DNA of 64,000 nt from NORP23 sp050302475. GTDB taxonomy: Bacteria > Pseudomonadota > Alphaproteobacteria > Rhodobacterales > Rhodobacteraceae. The notes under the pieces were generated by a model. That model saw only the letters and a program-made list of their open reading frames with translations. It made no database searches and was not told the DNA's origin. Shown here one piece after another: positions 24,981 to 34,221 of the stretch (within the stretch, counting starts at the first letter, position 1; every line of letters starts with the position of its first letter). The stretch lies in assembly GCA_050302475.1 (NCBI GenBank), contig JBNLBF010000014.1, forward strand, positions 16,235 to 80,234. Direction: 5' to 3'. The position numbers and the translations under genes are program-made.

Positions 24981-26278
24981 AGCTTCCGTATCCGCACCTT
25001 CGCCAGCCGGTTGCGTTCGCGTTCCAGCACTTCGAACCTGTAGCCGTGGAAGCTGAACAGCTGCCCTGCGTTCGGTATCATTTGCGCTTCGTGGATAATC
25101 AGCCCGGCAACGGTGTTGGCTTCCTCGTCCGGAAGGGACCAATCACAGGATCGGTTCACATCTCGGATCGTTGTCGCGCCGTCAACCACCACAGAGCCAT
25201 CCTTGTTCCGTGTGATCTCGTCGTCTGTGACGTCATGCTCGTCCGATATCTCGCCGACGATTTCTTCCAGGATATCCTCCAGCGTGATCAGTCCTTGGAG
25301 CGAGCCATATTCGTCAACCACCAGCGCAAAATGGGATTTGCGGCGTAGAAACTGGCGCATCTGATCGTCGAGCGAGGTGGTTTCGGGAACAAAATAAGGT
25401 TCCATCGCGACATCCATCACGTTGAAATCCTTTAATGTGCCGCCTTCCTCCCGCAAGATCGCGTTGACGCGGCGCAACAGGTCCTTGGAATGGATCACAC
25501 CAACGATATTTTCCGCCTGATCCTTGAACACCGGGATACGGGTATAGGGGGAGGCGATACATTGCGCGATCACCTCGTCAGGGCGCGCATCTGCATCCAC
25601 CATCTCGATATTTGAACGGTGGAGCATGATTTCCTCCACCTCACGTTCCTTCAGGTCCAGCGCCCCCAGCAACCGATCGCGGTCATCCTTCATCACCGCC
25701 CCTTCGGAATGGTGCAGGGCTATCGCTTCGGCGATTTCCTGATGGGCCAGAACGTTGGTATTGGGATCGGTCCGCACACCCAAAAGGCGCAGCAAGCCGC
25801 GCACCAGCAGCCGCACGACACTAACAACAGGCGAGAGAATCCAGACCACGAAACTGATCGGGCCGGACACTTTCGTCGCAGCCTTCTCCGCGTTGGTGAT
25901 CGCATAGGTTTTTGGCATCACCTCGGCGAAGATTAGTACCAGCGTGGTCATCACAAGTGTCGCCAGCGCCACCCCGGAGGACCCGAACAGCACCGTCAGC
26001 AGGCTTGTTGCCAGCGAGGTTGCCAGAATATTCACAAGGTTATTGCCCAAAAGCACAGCGCCGATCAGGCGTTCATTATCCTCGGTCAGCTTCAACGCCC
26101 GCTTTGCGCCATTCGATCCACTTTCCGCGATACCGTGCAGCTTGGCGCGGCTTGCTGCCGTCAGGGCCGTTTCGGAGCCCGAGAAAAACGCTGATAGTAG
26201 CAGCAGCCCGATAATCGCGCCGACTGACCCCCAAAACGCCCAATCCCAACTCACGATTTCGCCAGTTGCCCCGTCCAT
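24977..26278 (-). CDS. CNNM/CorC-HlyC family membrane protein
   Basis: 433 residues. An N-terminal DUF21 membrane domain (about 15-190, with FFSGSETALTAASRAKLHG) is followed by two CBS domains (about 205-330; YTRIPVFKDQ and FALVVDEYGSLQGLI). A C-terminal CorC-HlyC domain ends in NRLAKVRIRKL. The family is linked to Mg2+/Co2+ export or magnesium homeostasis in the inner membrane. Start ATG 26278 follows AAGGAGCATATCTTA. Divergent from the phosphoesterase-like gene. Confidence 0.88.
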   Translation of the reverse strand: MDGATGEIVSWDWAFWGSVGAIIGLLLLSAFFSGSETALTAASRAKLHGIAESGSNGAKRALKLTEDNERLIGAVLLGNNLVNILATSLATSLLTVLFGSSGVALATLVMTTLVLIFAEVMPKTYAITNAEKAATKVSGPISFVVWILSPVVSVVRLLVRGLLRLLGVRTDPNTNVLAHQEIAEAIALHHSEGAVMKDDRDRLLGALDLKEREVEEIMLHRSNIEMVDADARPDEVIAQCIASPYTRIPVFKDQAENIVGVIHSKDLLRRVNAILREEGGTLKDFNVMDVAMEPYFVPETTSLDDQMRQFLRRKSHFALVVDEYGSLQGLITLEDILEEIVGEISDEHDVTDDEITRNKDGSVVVDGATTIRDVNRSCDWSLPDEEANTVAGLIIHEAQMIPNAGQLFSFHGYRFEVLERERNRLAKVRIRKL

Positions 26279-26356
26279 TAAGATATGCTCCTTGCAATGC
26301 AATGATCTGAGCTTCAGTTATGGGGGTTCAACGAGGTTACTGCAAGCGGGGCAGGG

Positions 26357-27154
26357 ATGAAGCATCGGGATTTAGGAACGCTTTCAGGGCCGGTTCTTGT
26401 CTTTGGCGGTCCGTATTCAAATTTCCAGGCGCTACAGGCATTGGCGGATCGGGCTATCGCGCTGGGCATTTCGGCCAAAAACATCGTTTGCACGGGTGAT
26501 GTTGTTGCTTATTGCGCTGACGCTGAACCTGCTGCCCGGTTCGTGGCGGAGCAGGACTATGCGACAATCGCCGGTAACTGCGAAAAACAGCTGGCCGAAG
26601 GCGCGGATGATTGCGGTTGTGGGTTCGAGGAAGGGTCAGAATGTTCGTTGCTGTCACGGGGCTGGTATCCCTACGCCCTGTCAAAGGTCAGTGCGAAAAG
26701 CACACGCTGGATGGGAAACCTGCCGGACATCATCAGTTTTATCCATAACGGGCAGCGTTACGCGGTGATCCACGGCGGGGTCACCGACATTAGCCGGTTC
26801 ATCTGGTCCGTATCGGCAGAGGATGTTTTCACGAAAGAAATCAAAGCCATCGAAGCCGCGATAGGTCCTGTGGATGCGATTATCGCCGGGCATTCCGGGA
26901 TTCCGTTCATTCGTCCCATTGTCGGCAAGCATTGGATCAATGCCGGGGCGATTGGCATGCCGCCTCATAATGGCGCTCCCTCAACACGTTTTGTCCTGAT
27001 CGAAGAGCAACCGGAAATCCATCACCTGACCTACGACTGGCAGTCGGCCCAAACGGCTATGCGCGCAGCGGGACTGACCCAAGGTTATGATTCAGCGCTG
27101 GAAACCGGCTATTGGCCATCCGAGGACGTGCTGCCGACAGAGCTCCGCCGTTAG
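26357..27154 (+). CDS. metallophosphoesterase-fold protein with altered metal motifs
   Basis: 265 residues with the overall motif order of calcineurin-type phosphoesterases, but key residues differ. The first D-x-H is FGGPYSN, GNHE is GNCE (IAGNCEKQLA), and the last GHxH is GHSG (IAGHSGIPF). CTGDVVAYCAD and HGGVTD remain. This suggests loss or change of one metal site; it may be a binding protein or use different chemistry. There is a Cys-rich insert DCGCGFEEGSEC in the middle. Overlaps convergent xerD by 4 bases (TTAG). Confidence 0.72.
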   Translation: MKHRDLGTLSGPVLVFGGPYSNFQALQALADRAIALGISAKNIVCTGDVVAYCADAEPAARFVAEQDYATIAGNCEKQLAEGADDCGCGFEEGSECSLLSRGWYPYALSKVSAKSTRWMGNLPDIISFIHNGQRYAVIHGGVTDISRFIWSVSAEDVFTKEIKAIEAAIGPVDAIIAGHSGIPFIRPIVGKHWINAGAIGMPPHNGAPSTRFVLIEEQPEIHHLTYDWQSAQTAMRAAGLTQGYDSALETGYWPSEDVLPTELRR

Positions 27155-28053
27155 TGCGCCAGCGGATGGTGTTCGAACACCAACTCTTTCAGCCGTTCTT
27201 CCAGAACATGGGTGTAAATCTCGGTGGTGGCCACGTCTGCATGCCCCAACAACGCCTGGATGGAGCGTAAATCCGCCCCATGCGCCAGCAGATGCGTGGC
27301 GAATGCGTGGCGTAAAACATGAGGCGATATCCCTTTCGGGTCCAGCCCGGCGGCCACCGCCAATTCCTTCACCAGCAGGAAGAACGCTTCGCGCGTCAGA
27401 TGCCCCTTCTTCCCGCGGGAGGGAAACAGGAAGGGTGACTTCGCCGTCGCCTCCACACCATCGCGCACCGCCAACCAGTCCGCCAGCGCGTCGCGCGCGT
27501 CACCCGACAGCGGCACCATCCGTTCCTTGCCGCCTTTGCCGCGCACCAAGATCATTCGGGGATCGCCCCTGGTCGCCACAACGGGCAAGCCAACCAGTTC
27601 CGACACGCGCAACCCGGTCGCGTATAACAACTCCATCAGGCAGGTGTTCCGCACCCGATCAGCGTCCGTCTTCCCGATACGCCGCGCGGCATCCAGCAAC
27701 GCATCCACATCATCTTCGGACAAGGTTTTCGGTAAGGATCGCCGTTTTTTCGGCCCCGAAATCAACCCCGCCGGATCATCCTGTCGCCAGCCTTCCAGAA
27801 AGGCAAAGCGGTAAAGCTGCCGGATCGCTGACAGCCGTCTTGCCCGGGTGGATTCTGCCAACCCGGCGGCCTCCAGCTCAATCAGATAAGCTTCGATATC
27901 CCCGCGCGTTGCCGCCTCAGTCGCCACGCTGCGCCGCATTAGAAATCCAAGGAAATCCTGCAAATCCCGCGCGTATGCTTGCAAAGTATTGGCCGCGGCG
28001 TCCTGCTCAGCCTGCATGGCCTCAAGGAATACCGGCAACCATGGGTGAGTCAT
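27151..28053 (-). CDS. xerD: site-specific tyrosine recombinase XerD
   Basis: 300 residues, the full Xer length. A SAM-like core-binding domain covers about 1-95. The catalytic Arg is in LLYATGLRVSELVGL, followed by Lys in VRGKGGKERMVPL and the H-x-x-R segment in SPHVLRHAFATHLLAHG. GHADVATTEIYTHV completes the site with the nucleophilic Tyr. Resolves chromosome dimers at dif with XerC. ATG overlaps the stop of the upstream 518-residue gene (TGATG), so they are co-translated. It is a housekeeping recombinase, not a mobile-element integrase. Confidence 0.92.
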   Translation of the reverse strand: MTHPWLPVFLEAMQAEQDAAANTLQAYARDLQDFLGFLMRRSVATEAATRGDIEAYLIELEAAGLAESTRARRLSAIRQLYRFAFLEGWRQDDPAGLISGPKKRRSLPKTLSEDDVDALLDAARRIGKTDADRVRNTCLMELLYATGLRVSELVGLPVVATRGDPRMILVRGKGGKERMVPLSGDARDALADWLAVRDGVEATAKSPFLFPSRGKKGHLTREAFFLLVKELAVAAGLDPKGISPHVLRHAFATHLLAHGADLRSIQALLGHADVATTEIYTHVLEERLKELVFEHHPLAH

Positions 28054-29609
28054 CAGACGGCCTCGTCTGGCAGCAGCAATATCTGCACCGCAATCCGACG
28101 CGCTGCGCTTTCCTGTCCGGCGGCCCGCAGGACAAATAACCCGATGCGGAAATGTTCCGGGTCAGCATCAGCTCCCTCCACGATCTGGCGCAGCGCTCCT
28201 AATATCGCAAGGCCCTGATTGCCTCCCTCCAGCATTTTCAGCAGATCACGCGCGGGCAGACTGGTCGGCGGGTCCTGCGACAAACCTTCGATTACCGCAC
28301 GCACCACCAGATCGTCGGATGTGAAATCCTCGAGCGATTCCCGCGCAACGATTTCATGCGCAATCAGTTGCCGTTCCGAAGCCACGGCATTTTCATTCCA
28401 GCCATAGGCGGCAATATCTGCAAGATGCAGCAAGTCCCAGATTGTTCCGGCGGTTTCGAAATAGGCATCCGAATATTTCAGCGCGCTCAGCCGTTCGGCA
28501 TATTCTTCGGCAAAGGGGACAGTCAGTCCGACCTTGCTCATTTCACTGGCAGCGAAGGCGATCGCATCCGCGATCAGCGTGTCCTCACCTTTCTCAAGCG
28601 CCGCATCCAATTGTTGGATCGCGGCGGCCCTTTCCCACACCCCGCCTGAAGCTGCGGGTGTTCCGGTCCGATAGGCGTTGAACAAAAGGCTGCCGGGCAG
28701 GGATCCTGCGCGGACCAGCCGCTCGGATGCCTCGATCCGCGCACGAAGCGGGGAGCGAAGACCAATGTCACGATAGAGATACGGCAATGGCAACAGGCCG
28801 TTGGGGCGCGGCATCAACACAGCTTCGCGCAGGACAAAATCCATCGTCAGCAGCGGTTCCGGTGGGTCCGGGTCCGATTCCCCTTCGAACAGTTCCGGAT
28901 CAAGATATCGGATCAGCATTTCCTCGCGAGCAGGTCCAATCGCCCCGATACTGGCCGCCAAGGAAACGGTCATCGCGGCGGCGTTCCAGTCGCCGGAGCG
29001 GGCCAGACAATAGGTCCGTGTCGACAGATCATTTGATAAGGCAGGTTGTCGGGCCAACAATTCGCATATGTCTGCGGTGCGATCCGTCAGGATGGCCACG
29101 CGAAAGGATTGTTCGAATAATGCTGGTGTAAAGGATTGAATTTGAAGGTAAATTGCTTCTGCCGCATCCAGGGCACCCATTTCGTAAAGTTTCGCCATCC
29201 GGGCTTGCAACACCTGTCCTTGCGCCGTTACATCAAACGGGGGATTAGCCTGTGCCAGCAGGATACGGCGAAACACATTCTGGGCTTCGGGATATCCGCC
29301 TTGTGGAAAGCTCCGGATGGTTTGTGCGATGTCGCGCGTTGCGGCCCCACCCCACAGGTTGGCGGCAAATCCGGTGACGGTCGGCGACAACAACCCAACG
29401 GAATCCGGAGAAGTACTGCTTAGGCCTTCGGTGATGAAAACTTCCTGGATCGGCTCAGGGATAATTGGTGCGGCGCTGGGGGGTGGTGTGGTTTCAGGCG
29501 GGTTAGACAGGCTGTCGGTCAGCCAGTCAATGGCGCTTAGCGGAGTTTGTGCCGCCGCAGCAAAACTCCAAAAAAAACCAATAAAAACAATGGCAAACCG
29601 CCTGACCAT
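28053..29609 (-). CDS. large exported protein of unknown function
   Basis: 518 residues with a signal peptide (MVRRFAIVFIGFFWSFAAAAQ). The rest is mostly helical with Ala/Leu-rich repeats that resemble TPR or tetratrico-like solenoids (LYEMGALDAAEAIYLQIQSF, RTYCLARSGDWNAAAMTV). It sits between a 44-residue single-span protein and xerD on one transcript. Likely periplasmic or membrane-attached. I do not recognise a named family and assign no function. Confidence 0.7.
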   Translation of the reverse strand: MVRRFAIVFIGFFWSFAAAAQTPLSAIDWLTDSLSNPPETTPPPSAAPIIPEPIQEVFITEGLSSTSPDSVGLLSPTVTGFAANLWGGAATRDIAQTIRSFPQGGYPEAQNVFRRILLAQANPPFDVTAQGQVLQARMAKLYEMGALDAAEAIYLQIQSFTPALFEQSFRVAILTDRTADICELLARQPALSNDLSTRTYCLARSGDWNAAAMTVSLAASIGAIGPAREEMLIRYLDPELFEGESDPDPPEPLLTMDFVLREAVLMPRPNGLLPLPYLYRDIGLRSPLRARIEASERLVRAGSLPGSLLFNAYRTGTPAASGGVWERAAAIQQLDAALEKGEDTLIADAIAFAASEMSKVGLTVPFAEEYAERLSALKYSDAYFETAGTIWDLLHLADIAAYGWNENAVASERQLIAHEIVARESLEDFTSDDLVVRAVIEGLSQDPPTSLPARDLLKMLEGGNQGLAILGALRQIVEGADADPEHFRIGLFVLRAAGQESAARRIAVQILLLPDEAV

Positions 29610-29612
29610 GAC

Positions 29613-29747
29613 CTAATCCAGATTTGGTTCTATGGGGTATGTTACCTCAGTTGTTGGCGCGGGTAACTCAAAAAATAGTGCGTACCCAACCAACCCGACG
29701 CCGCAGATCAGTGCCAGCCAGAACAGCAATTTGATCAACCGAAACAT
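29613..29747 (-). CDS. 44-residue single-pass membrane protein
   Basis: Begins MFRLIKLLFWLALICGVGLV: one membrane helix followed by a short acidic/proline tail (FFELPAPTTEVTYPIEPNLD). ATG 29747 follows AAGGAGCAGGTGAAC. The gene ends 3 bases before the start of the 518-residue exported protein, so both are in one operon. Unknown role; perhaps an accessory to that protein. The longer in-frame start is rejected, as it overlaps the promoter side of aroK. Confidence 0.7.
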   Translation of the reverse strand: MFRLIKLLFWLALICGVGLVGYALFFELPAPTTEVTYPIEPNLD

Positions 29748-29810
29748 GTTCACCTGCTCCTTGGGGTGAAAACCCTCTTTTATCTCTCGCGCGGGGAAAC
29801 TAACCTGTTG

Positions 29811-30416
29811 ATGGAAAATCATCAATCATCTTCGGGGAAATGCCGGGTGAGCGACAGTGGCAGGAAATATATTTTGACCAGAAGCGTGGTTCTGGTCGGA
29901 CTGATGGGGGCGGGCAAATCGACCGTCGGTCGCCGTCTGGCCGAGGCTATTGGCGTGCCCTTTATCGATTCCGACACTGAAATCGAAACGGCTGCAGGTA
30001 TGACCATCCCCGAGATTTTTGAAAGCTTCGGCGAGCAGTATTTCCGCGACGGCGAAAACCGCGTGATCGCCCGATTGTTGGATTCCGAACCGGGTATTTT
30101 GGCGACCGGGGGCGGCGCGTTTATGTCCGAAGACAACCGAAATCAAATCGCGGAGAACGGCGTATCCGTCTGGATCAACGCGGATCTGGATACATTGTGG
30201 GAACGGGTTCAGGGTAAGCCCGGGCGCCCGTTATTGCAGCGCGATGATGCACGTGAAGTGTTGTCGGCGCTGGTCAATGAACGCTATCCGACCTATGCCC
30301 TCGCCGATATAGAGGTTCAAAGCTTTCGCGGCCAACCGCATGAAAAGGTTGTAAAATCTATTGTCACCGCGCTATTGGACCACGGTGTCCTGAAACCGAA
30401 AGATGCAGTTGCATGA
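29811..30416 (+). CDS. aroK: shikimate kinase
   Basis: About 201 residues. P-loop GLMGAGKSTVGRRLAE, shikimate-binding DSDTEIE with FGEQYFRDGE, ATGGGAFM, and the LID-type segment GKPGRPLL. Phosphorylates shikimate in the chorismate pathway. Start is uncertain: ATG 29811 has a weak site, and GTG 29847 (CGGGGAAATGCCGG upstream) would give 189 residues, also normal. Followed by aroB with an ATGA overlap. Confidence 0.93.
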   Translation: MENHQSSSGKCRVSDSGRKYILTRSVVLVGLMGAGKSTVGRRLAEAIGVPFIDSDTEIETAAGMTIPEIFESFGEQYFRDGENRVIARLLDSEPGILATGGGAFMSEDNRNQIAENGVSVWINADLDTLWERVQGKPGRPLLQRDDAREVLSALVNERYPTYALADIEVQSFRGQPHEKVVKSIVTALLDHGVLKPKDAVA

Positions 30417-31528
30417 GTGTTGAGACCCTGAATGTGGACCTCCCCGGTCGTCGCTATGATATAATGATCGGTCCAGGCCTGTTGGCCGATGCCGGCGCTC
30501 ATGTTGCGCCGTTCCTGAATCGCAAGCGCGTCGCCATTATTACGGATGAAACCGTGGCCGGGTTGCATTTGGAATCGTTGAAGGCGGGATTTGCGTCCGA
30601 AGGGATAGAAGCTGCGGCACTTGCTTTATCGGCGGGCGAGAAAACCAAAAGCTACAAAGGTTTGGAGCAAGCCGTTGAATGGCTGATCAGCCAGCGGGTG
30701 GAGCGGGACGATGTCGTCGTCGCCTTCGGAGGCGGGGTAATCGGGGACCTTGCCGGGTTCGCGGCATCAGTTCTGCGCCGGGGTGTGGATTTTGTGCAAA
30801 TCCCGACGACCTTGCTGGCACAGGTCGACAGCTCGGTTGGTGGAAAGACCGGCATAAACTCGCCACAGGGGAAGAACCTCGTTGGTGCATTTCATCAGCC
30901 AAAACTGGTGTTGGCGGATACGGATGTACTGAACACATTGACCCGGCGCGAATTCACGGCGGGTTATGGCGAGGTGGTGAAATACGGCTTGCTTGGAGAT
31001 GCAAAATTTTTCGACTGGTTGGAGGGCGCTGCGCCCGCGATGGCCGATGGGGATCAGGACGCGCGCATCCGTGCCGTGCGTCGCAGTTGCGAGATGAAGG
31101 CAGAGATTGTCGCCCGTGACGAAAAGGAACATGGCGACCGGGCGTTACTGAATCTGGGTCACACGTTCGGTCACGCGCTGGAGGCCGCCACCGGCTATTC
31201 GGATCGACTGCTGCATGGGGAAGGGGTGGCGATTGGCTGCGCACTGGCCTTCGAACTCAGCCAGCGCCTGAACACGTGTTCGCAAGAGGCCCCGAGCCGC
31301 GTTCGTGCGCACCTCTCTACGATGGGCATGAAAAAGGACCTCTCGGATATCCCAGGTGATTTGCCGGACGCGGACGGTCTGATTGCCCTGATGGGGCAGG
31401 ACAAAAAGGTCCGCGACGGTCAGATTACTTTTATCCTAGCCCGCGCCATTGGCGAGGCGTTTGTGTCGCGTGATGTCGATATGGCGGTTGTGAAAACTGT
31501 GTTGGAGGATGCCCTGAAGGGCCGCTAA
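30413..31528 (+). CDS. aroB: 3-dehydroquinate synthase
   Basis: 371 residues. GAGEKTKSYKGLEQ-like NAD region, FGGGVIGDLAGFAA, PTTLLAQVDSSVGGKTGIN, GYGEVVKYGLLGD and the metal-site segment NLGHTFGHALE are all present. Converts DAHP to 3-dehydroquinate, the second step of the shikimate pathway. Start overlaps aroK; the stop overlaps the convergent membrane protein by 4 bases (CTAA). Confidence 0.96.
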   Translation: MSVETLNVDLPGRRYDIMIGPGLLADAGAHVAPFLNRKRVAIITDETVAGLHLESLKAGFASEGIEAAALALSAGEKTKSYKGLEQAVEWLISQRVERDDVVVAFGGGVIGDLAGFAASVLRRGVDFVQIPTTLLAQVDSSVGGKTGINSPQGKNLVGAFHQPKLVLADTDVLNTLTRREFTAGYGEVVKYGLLGDAKFFDWLEGAAPAMADGDQDARIRAVRRSCEMKAEIVARDEKEHGDRALLNLGHTFGHALEAATGYSDRLLHGEGVAIGCALAFELSQRLNTCSQEAPSRVRAHLSTMGMKKDLSDIPGDLPDADGLIALMGQDKKVRDGQITFILARAIGEAFVSRDVDMAVVKTVLEDALKGR

Positions 31529-32163
31529 TCCCGCCGATCCCGCGCCAGCGCACCCAGCAATGCGATATTCATCAGGATGAAACATCCCAGCAGACTCAGC
31601 CAGATCAGCATCAACTTGTCTTGCGGAGCTGTTAGGCCCGGATAGATGCCGATCACCGAAACGATCAACGCCTGCAACCAAAGGGCAGCGCCGATCAGTG
31701 CCGCCGGCCAACTGAGCACGGCAAGCAAACGTCCCAGCGCACCATCCAGTTTTGGTCCAACCCAGTCGAGCGGTTTCTCAACCCGCGTCAGATATCCCCA
31801 AGCCACCAAATAAAACGGCACATACCCCAATCCGCCGCCGGTCAGGGTTTGGGCAATGAACAAACTCAGGAATATCCAAGCAGCACGGGCGAGGCTCAAA
31901 CCGAATAAACACTGCGCGATGATCAGCACCCCAAAACCAACGGTGAAAACACCGCTGAGCAGAAAGGTCGGCAGTATCGAGATCCCCGGATCATCCCCTT
32001 CCGGCCAGAACCGTTGCTCAGGACCAATCGAGTCGACGAATAGTCCGGGTTTCGGGGCGGGGGCCTGCAAAATCTCGAATACGCCATGGGTTATCCCGGC
32101 GACGGCGAAAACGATGCCGAATATTGCGACAATAATTTGCGTTCTATTATAATTTCTAAACAT
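31525..32163 (-). CDS. multi-pass membrane protein, unknown
   Basis: 212 residues with about five hydrophobic segments (near 8-28, 63-85, 90-112, 145-170, 185-205). Charged termini (C-terminal ALARDRRD). The middle segment FIAQTLTGGGLGYVPFYLV is notable. No family recognised. Single gene, convergent with aroB. Confidence 0.65.
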   Translation of the reverse strand: MFRNYNRTQIIVAIFGIVFAVAGITHGVFEILQAPAPKPGLFVDSIGPEQRFWPEGDDPGISILPTFLLSGVFTVGFGVLIIAQCLFGLSLARAAWIFLSLFIAQTLTGGGLGYVPFYLVAWGYLTRVEKPLDWVGPKLDGALGRLLAVLSWPAALIGAALWLQALIVSVIGIYPGLTAPQDKLMLIWLSLLGCFILMNIALLGALARDRRD

Positions 32164-32221
32164 TAGTTGATCGGAACATAAACGTTCTGATCACACATTG
32201 ATTAGGATCAAAATCTGGAAT

Positions 32222-33169
32222 TCAGGCGCTACAGCTCGCTCCGCCCAGCACGCAGAATTTTGCGCAATGGGGATGGTTCAGCTTAACCGGACGCTCTGCA
32301 TCCGCCAGTGTTTCGCCCAGTTCAAACTCAGGATCATAGGCCAGCAGCGTGCAGGCCAGCACCGCAGGTCGCTCCGCCCCCTTGCGCTTCACCACCATTC
32401 GCGAGGAGGAGCACATCACCGTTTTGGGATCCACGTTCAGAATGCCCCAGCAGGCGGTCGTGATCTCCGGCACCTCGATATTTTCGTCCATTTCCGGGAA
32501 CAGCACGGTTGCCATCGGATCATTCGCATCAATCGCAAACCCCTCGCGGGCATACAGGTCCGCATATCCCGCACGGCTTTCAGCCTCGGTCTCGCTCCAC
32601 ATCGTCCGGCCCGCTACGGTCATGGTCAGCCCCTCATCGCGCAGCCAGCGCATGCCTTCCAGCGTCTTGTCATAAGACCCGGCACCGCGCTCTTCCTCGT
32701 GAAACCGCGGGTCGAAATGATCGAGCGATATGCGCAAGGTGAGTTTACCCGGATAGGCCGCGTTCAGCCGCGCCAGACCGCGCTGCATCGTTGGGCGCAT
32801 CATCGGGCGCATGGCGTTGGTCAGGACCAGCACCTCGTAGCCCCGCGCCAGCGAAGCCTCGATCATCGCAATAATCTCGCGATTCATGAACGGTTCGCCG
32901 CCGGTGAATCCGATCTCCGAGACACCCCATTTGCGCTGTTCCAGCTGGTCCAGATAATCCTCGACCTCGGCCGCCGTGATATATACCAGCCGATCATTTT
33001 CCGGGCTGCTTTCGATATAGCAATTCACACAGGTGATGTTGCACAACGTGCCGGTATTGAACCACAGCGTTTTGGGGTTTGTCAGCGCCACCTCAGCCCG
33101 CTGTTCGCCCTTGGCGGTGATTTCCGGGTTTTGGAACTTGCCGAAATTTGGCGGGGTCTGATCGTTCAT
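32222..33169 (-). CDS. radical SAM protein with Cys-rich C-terminus
   Basis: 315 residues. The radical-SAM CX3CX2C cluster motif CNITCVNC (Cys43, 47, 50) is followed by IGFTGGEPFMNREIIAMIE, the SAM-binding GGE motif. The C-terminus holds further cysteines in a SPASM/Twitch-like order (ACWGILNVDPKTVMCSSS and NHPHCAKFCVLGGASCSA), probably for an auxiliary iron-sulfur cluster. Such enzymes often modify peptides or small molecules. No precursor gene is visible next to it. ATG 33169 follows AGGACAGGTGC. Confidence 0.78.
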   Translation of the reverse strand: MNDQTPPNFGKFQNPEITAKGEQRAEVALTNPKTLWFNTGTLCNITCVNCYIESSPENDRLVYITAAEVEDYLDQLEQRKWGVSEIGFTGGEPFMNREIIAMIEASLARGYEVLVLTNAMRPMMRPTMQRGLARLNAAYPGKLTLRISLDHFDPRFHEEERGAGSYDKTLEGMRWLRDEGLTMTVAGRTMWSETEAESRAGYADLYAREGFAIDANDPMATVLFPEMDENIEVPEITTACWGILNVDPKTVMCSSSRMVVKRKGAERPAVLACTLLAYDPEFELGETLADAERPVKLNHPHCAKFCVLGGASCSA

Positions 33170-33320
33170 GCACCTGTCCTTATGACTTGGCGACAAGGTG
33201 CGGGTTTACCTTGCAACGGTCAAGGCGCATTCCCTGACGATCAGCCACAAATGTGTGAATACCCACAGAATTCCTGAAACATTCCCGCGATACAGACCTG
33301 ACATAACAGAGGGACTAAAT

Positions 33321-34163
33321 ATGCCTATTACCAATCTCGAATTCGTCACCACGCATACCTACGCTTATCCGCCGCACGAACCCCGCGACCCGCTGGGCCA
33401 AACCGCGATGACGGTCTGCAAGCGAATGGGCGATCCCACGCTTGCCTTCCTGACCCAAACCACAGACGAGGATGAGGTCGTTTACCTGTCCCTTGGCGAG
33501 GATCGGGAAGTGTATCGTCACGATACGCCTGTCGGTTGGGATGTGATCAGCGGTATGGGCTTCAACCCGATCACCCGTAAAATCTGGTGCGGAAGCGTCA
33601 CCACCAACGAACATCAGGTTGTGTCGTTTGACCCCGATACAGGATTGGAAGTGGTCAATCAGGACCTGAGCGCCGACGATGCCCTACTGCTTGGTGGGGA
33701 GGGGTTTGGCACGAATGGCTTTATTTATACCCGCGCTAGTGGCGTGACGGTGGAGTTGCGCTCGATGAACGGCACCTTGCTCGGCTCTCGTGATTTCAGC
33801 GACACTATCACCGGGATCAGCTGGTCGCCGTGGAGCTGGCTGGCGATCAAGAAAAACGAACATAAGCTGATGGTTATCAACCTGTTTGGCGATGTTGTGG
33901 CGGAATGTGAGGGTGTCGGCTCCGCCCCGGCTGTGATCCCGTTTGCGGGGAGCGAGGGGATGCAGGCCGTTGCCTATAACTACGTCACAGACGAGTCCCA
34001 GTCGCCGCAAGTCTGGCTGCCGGGGGGTATCCTTGGCGATCCAGGCACGATCCATCATCCTGACACGCCATGGGATCCCGAGCCGTGGATCATGCGCCAC
34101 CGGATTTACGTTGCCAACAACACGGACCGCACAATCTATGCCGGGTATTTCACCGAAGCATAA
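33321..34163 (+). CDS. conserved protein, possible beta-propeller-like, unknown
   Basis: 280 residues, acidic, no signal or membrane segment. Repeated strand-like units with aromatic and GTxx turns (GEDREVYRHDTPVGWDVIS, FDPDTGLEVVNQDLSADD, TRASGVTVELRSMNGTLLGS) recall a propeller fold. C-terminal segment HPDTPWDPEPWIMRHRIYVA is distinctive. ATG 33321 follows AGAGGGACTAAAT. Divergent from the radical SAM gene. No function assigned. Confidence 0.6.
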   Translation: MPITNLEFVTTHTYAYPPHEPRDPLGQTAMTVCKRMGDPTLAFLTQTTDEDEVVYLSLGEDREVYRHDTPVGWDVISGMGFNPITRKIWCGSVTTNEHQVVSFDPDTGLEVVNQDLSADDALLLGGEGFGTNGFIYTRASGVTVELRSMNGTLLGSRDFSDTITGISWSPWSWLAIKKNEHKLMVINLFGDVVAECEGVGSAPAVIPFAGSEGMQAVAYNYVTDESQSPQVWLPGGILGDPGTIHHPDTPWDPEPWIMRHRIYVANNTDRTIYAGYFTEA

Positions 34164-34221
34164 TACTCTTGATCAAACCCTCCGCCGATGAAACACTCAG
34201 CGGACAAACATGGGGGATAGT

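Noticed and set aside
27151..28053. Tyrosine recombinase as a sign of a mobile element
   Set aside because: Length, motifs and operon context fit the housekeeping XerD; no attachment repeats or phage genes nearby.
32198..33277. Plus-strand 359-codon open frame opposite the radical SAM gene
   Set aside because: The radical SAM motifs and a strong ribosome site support the minus strand.
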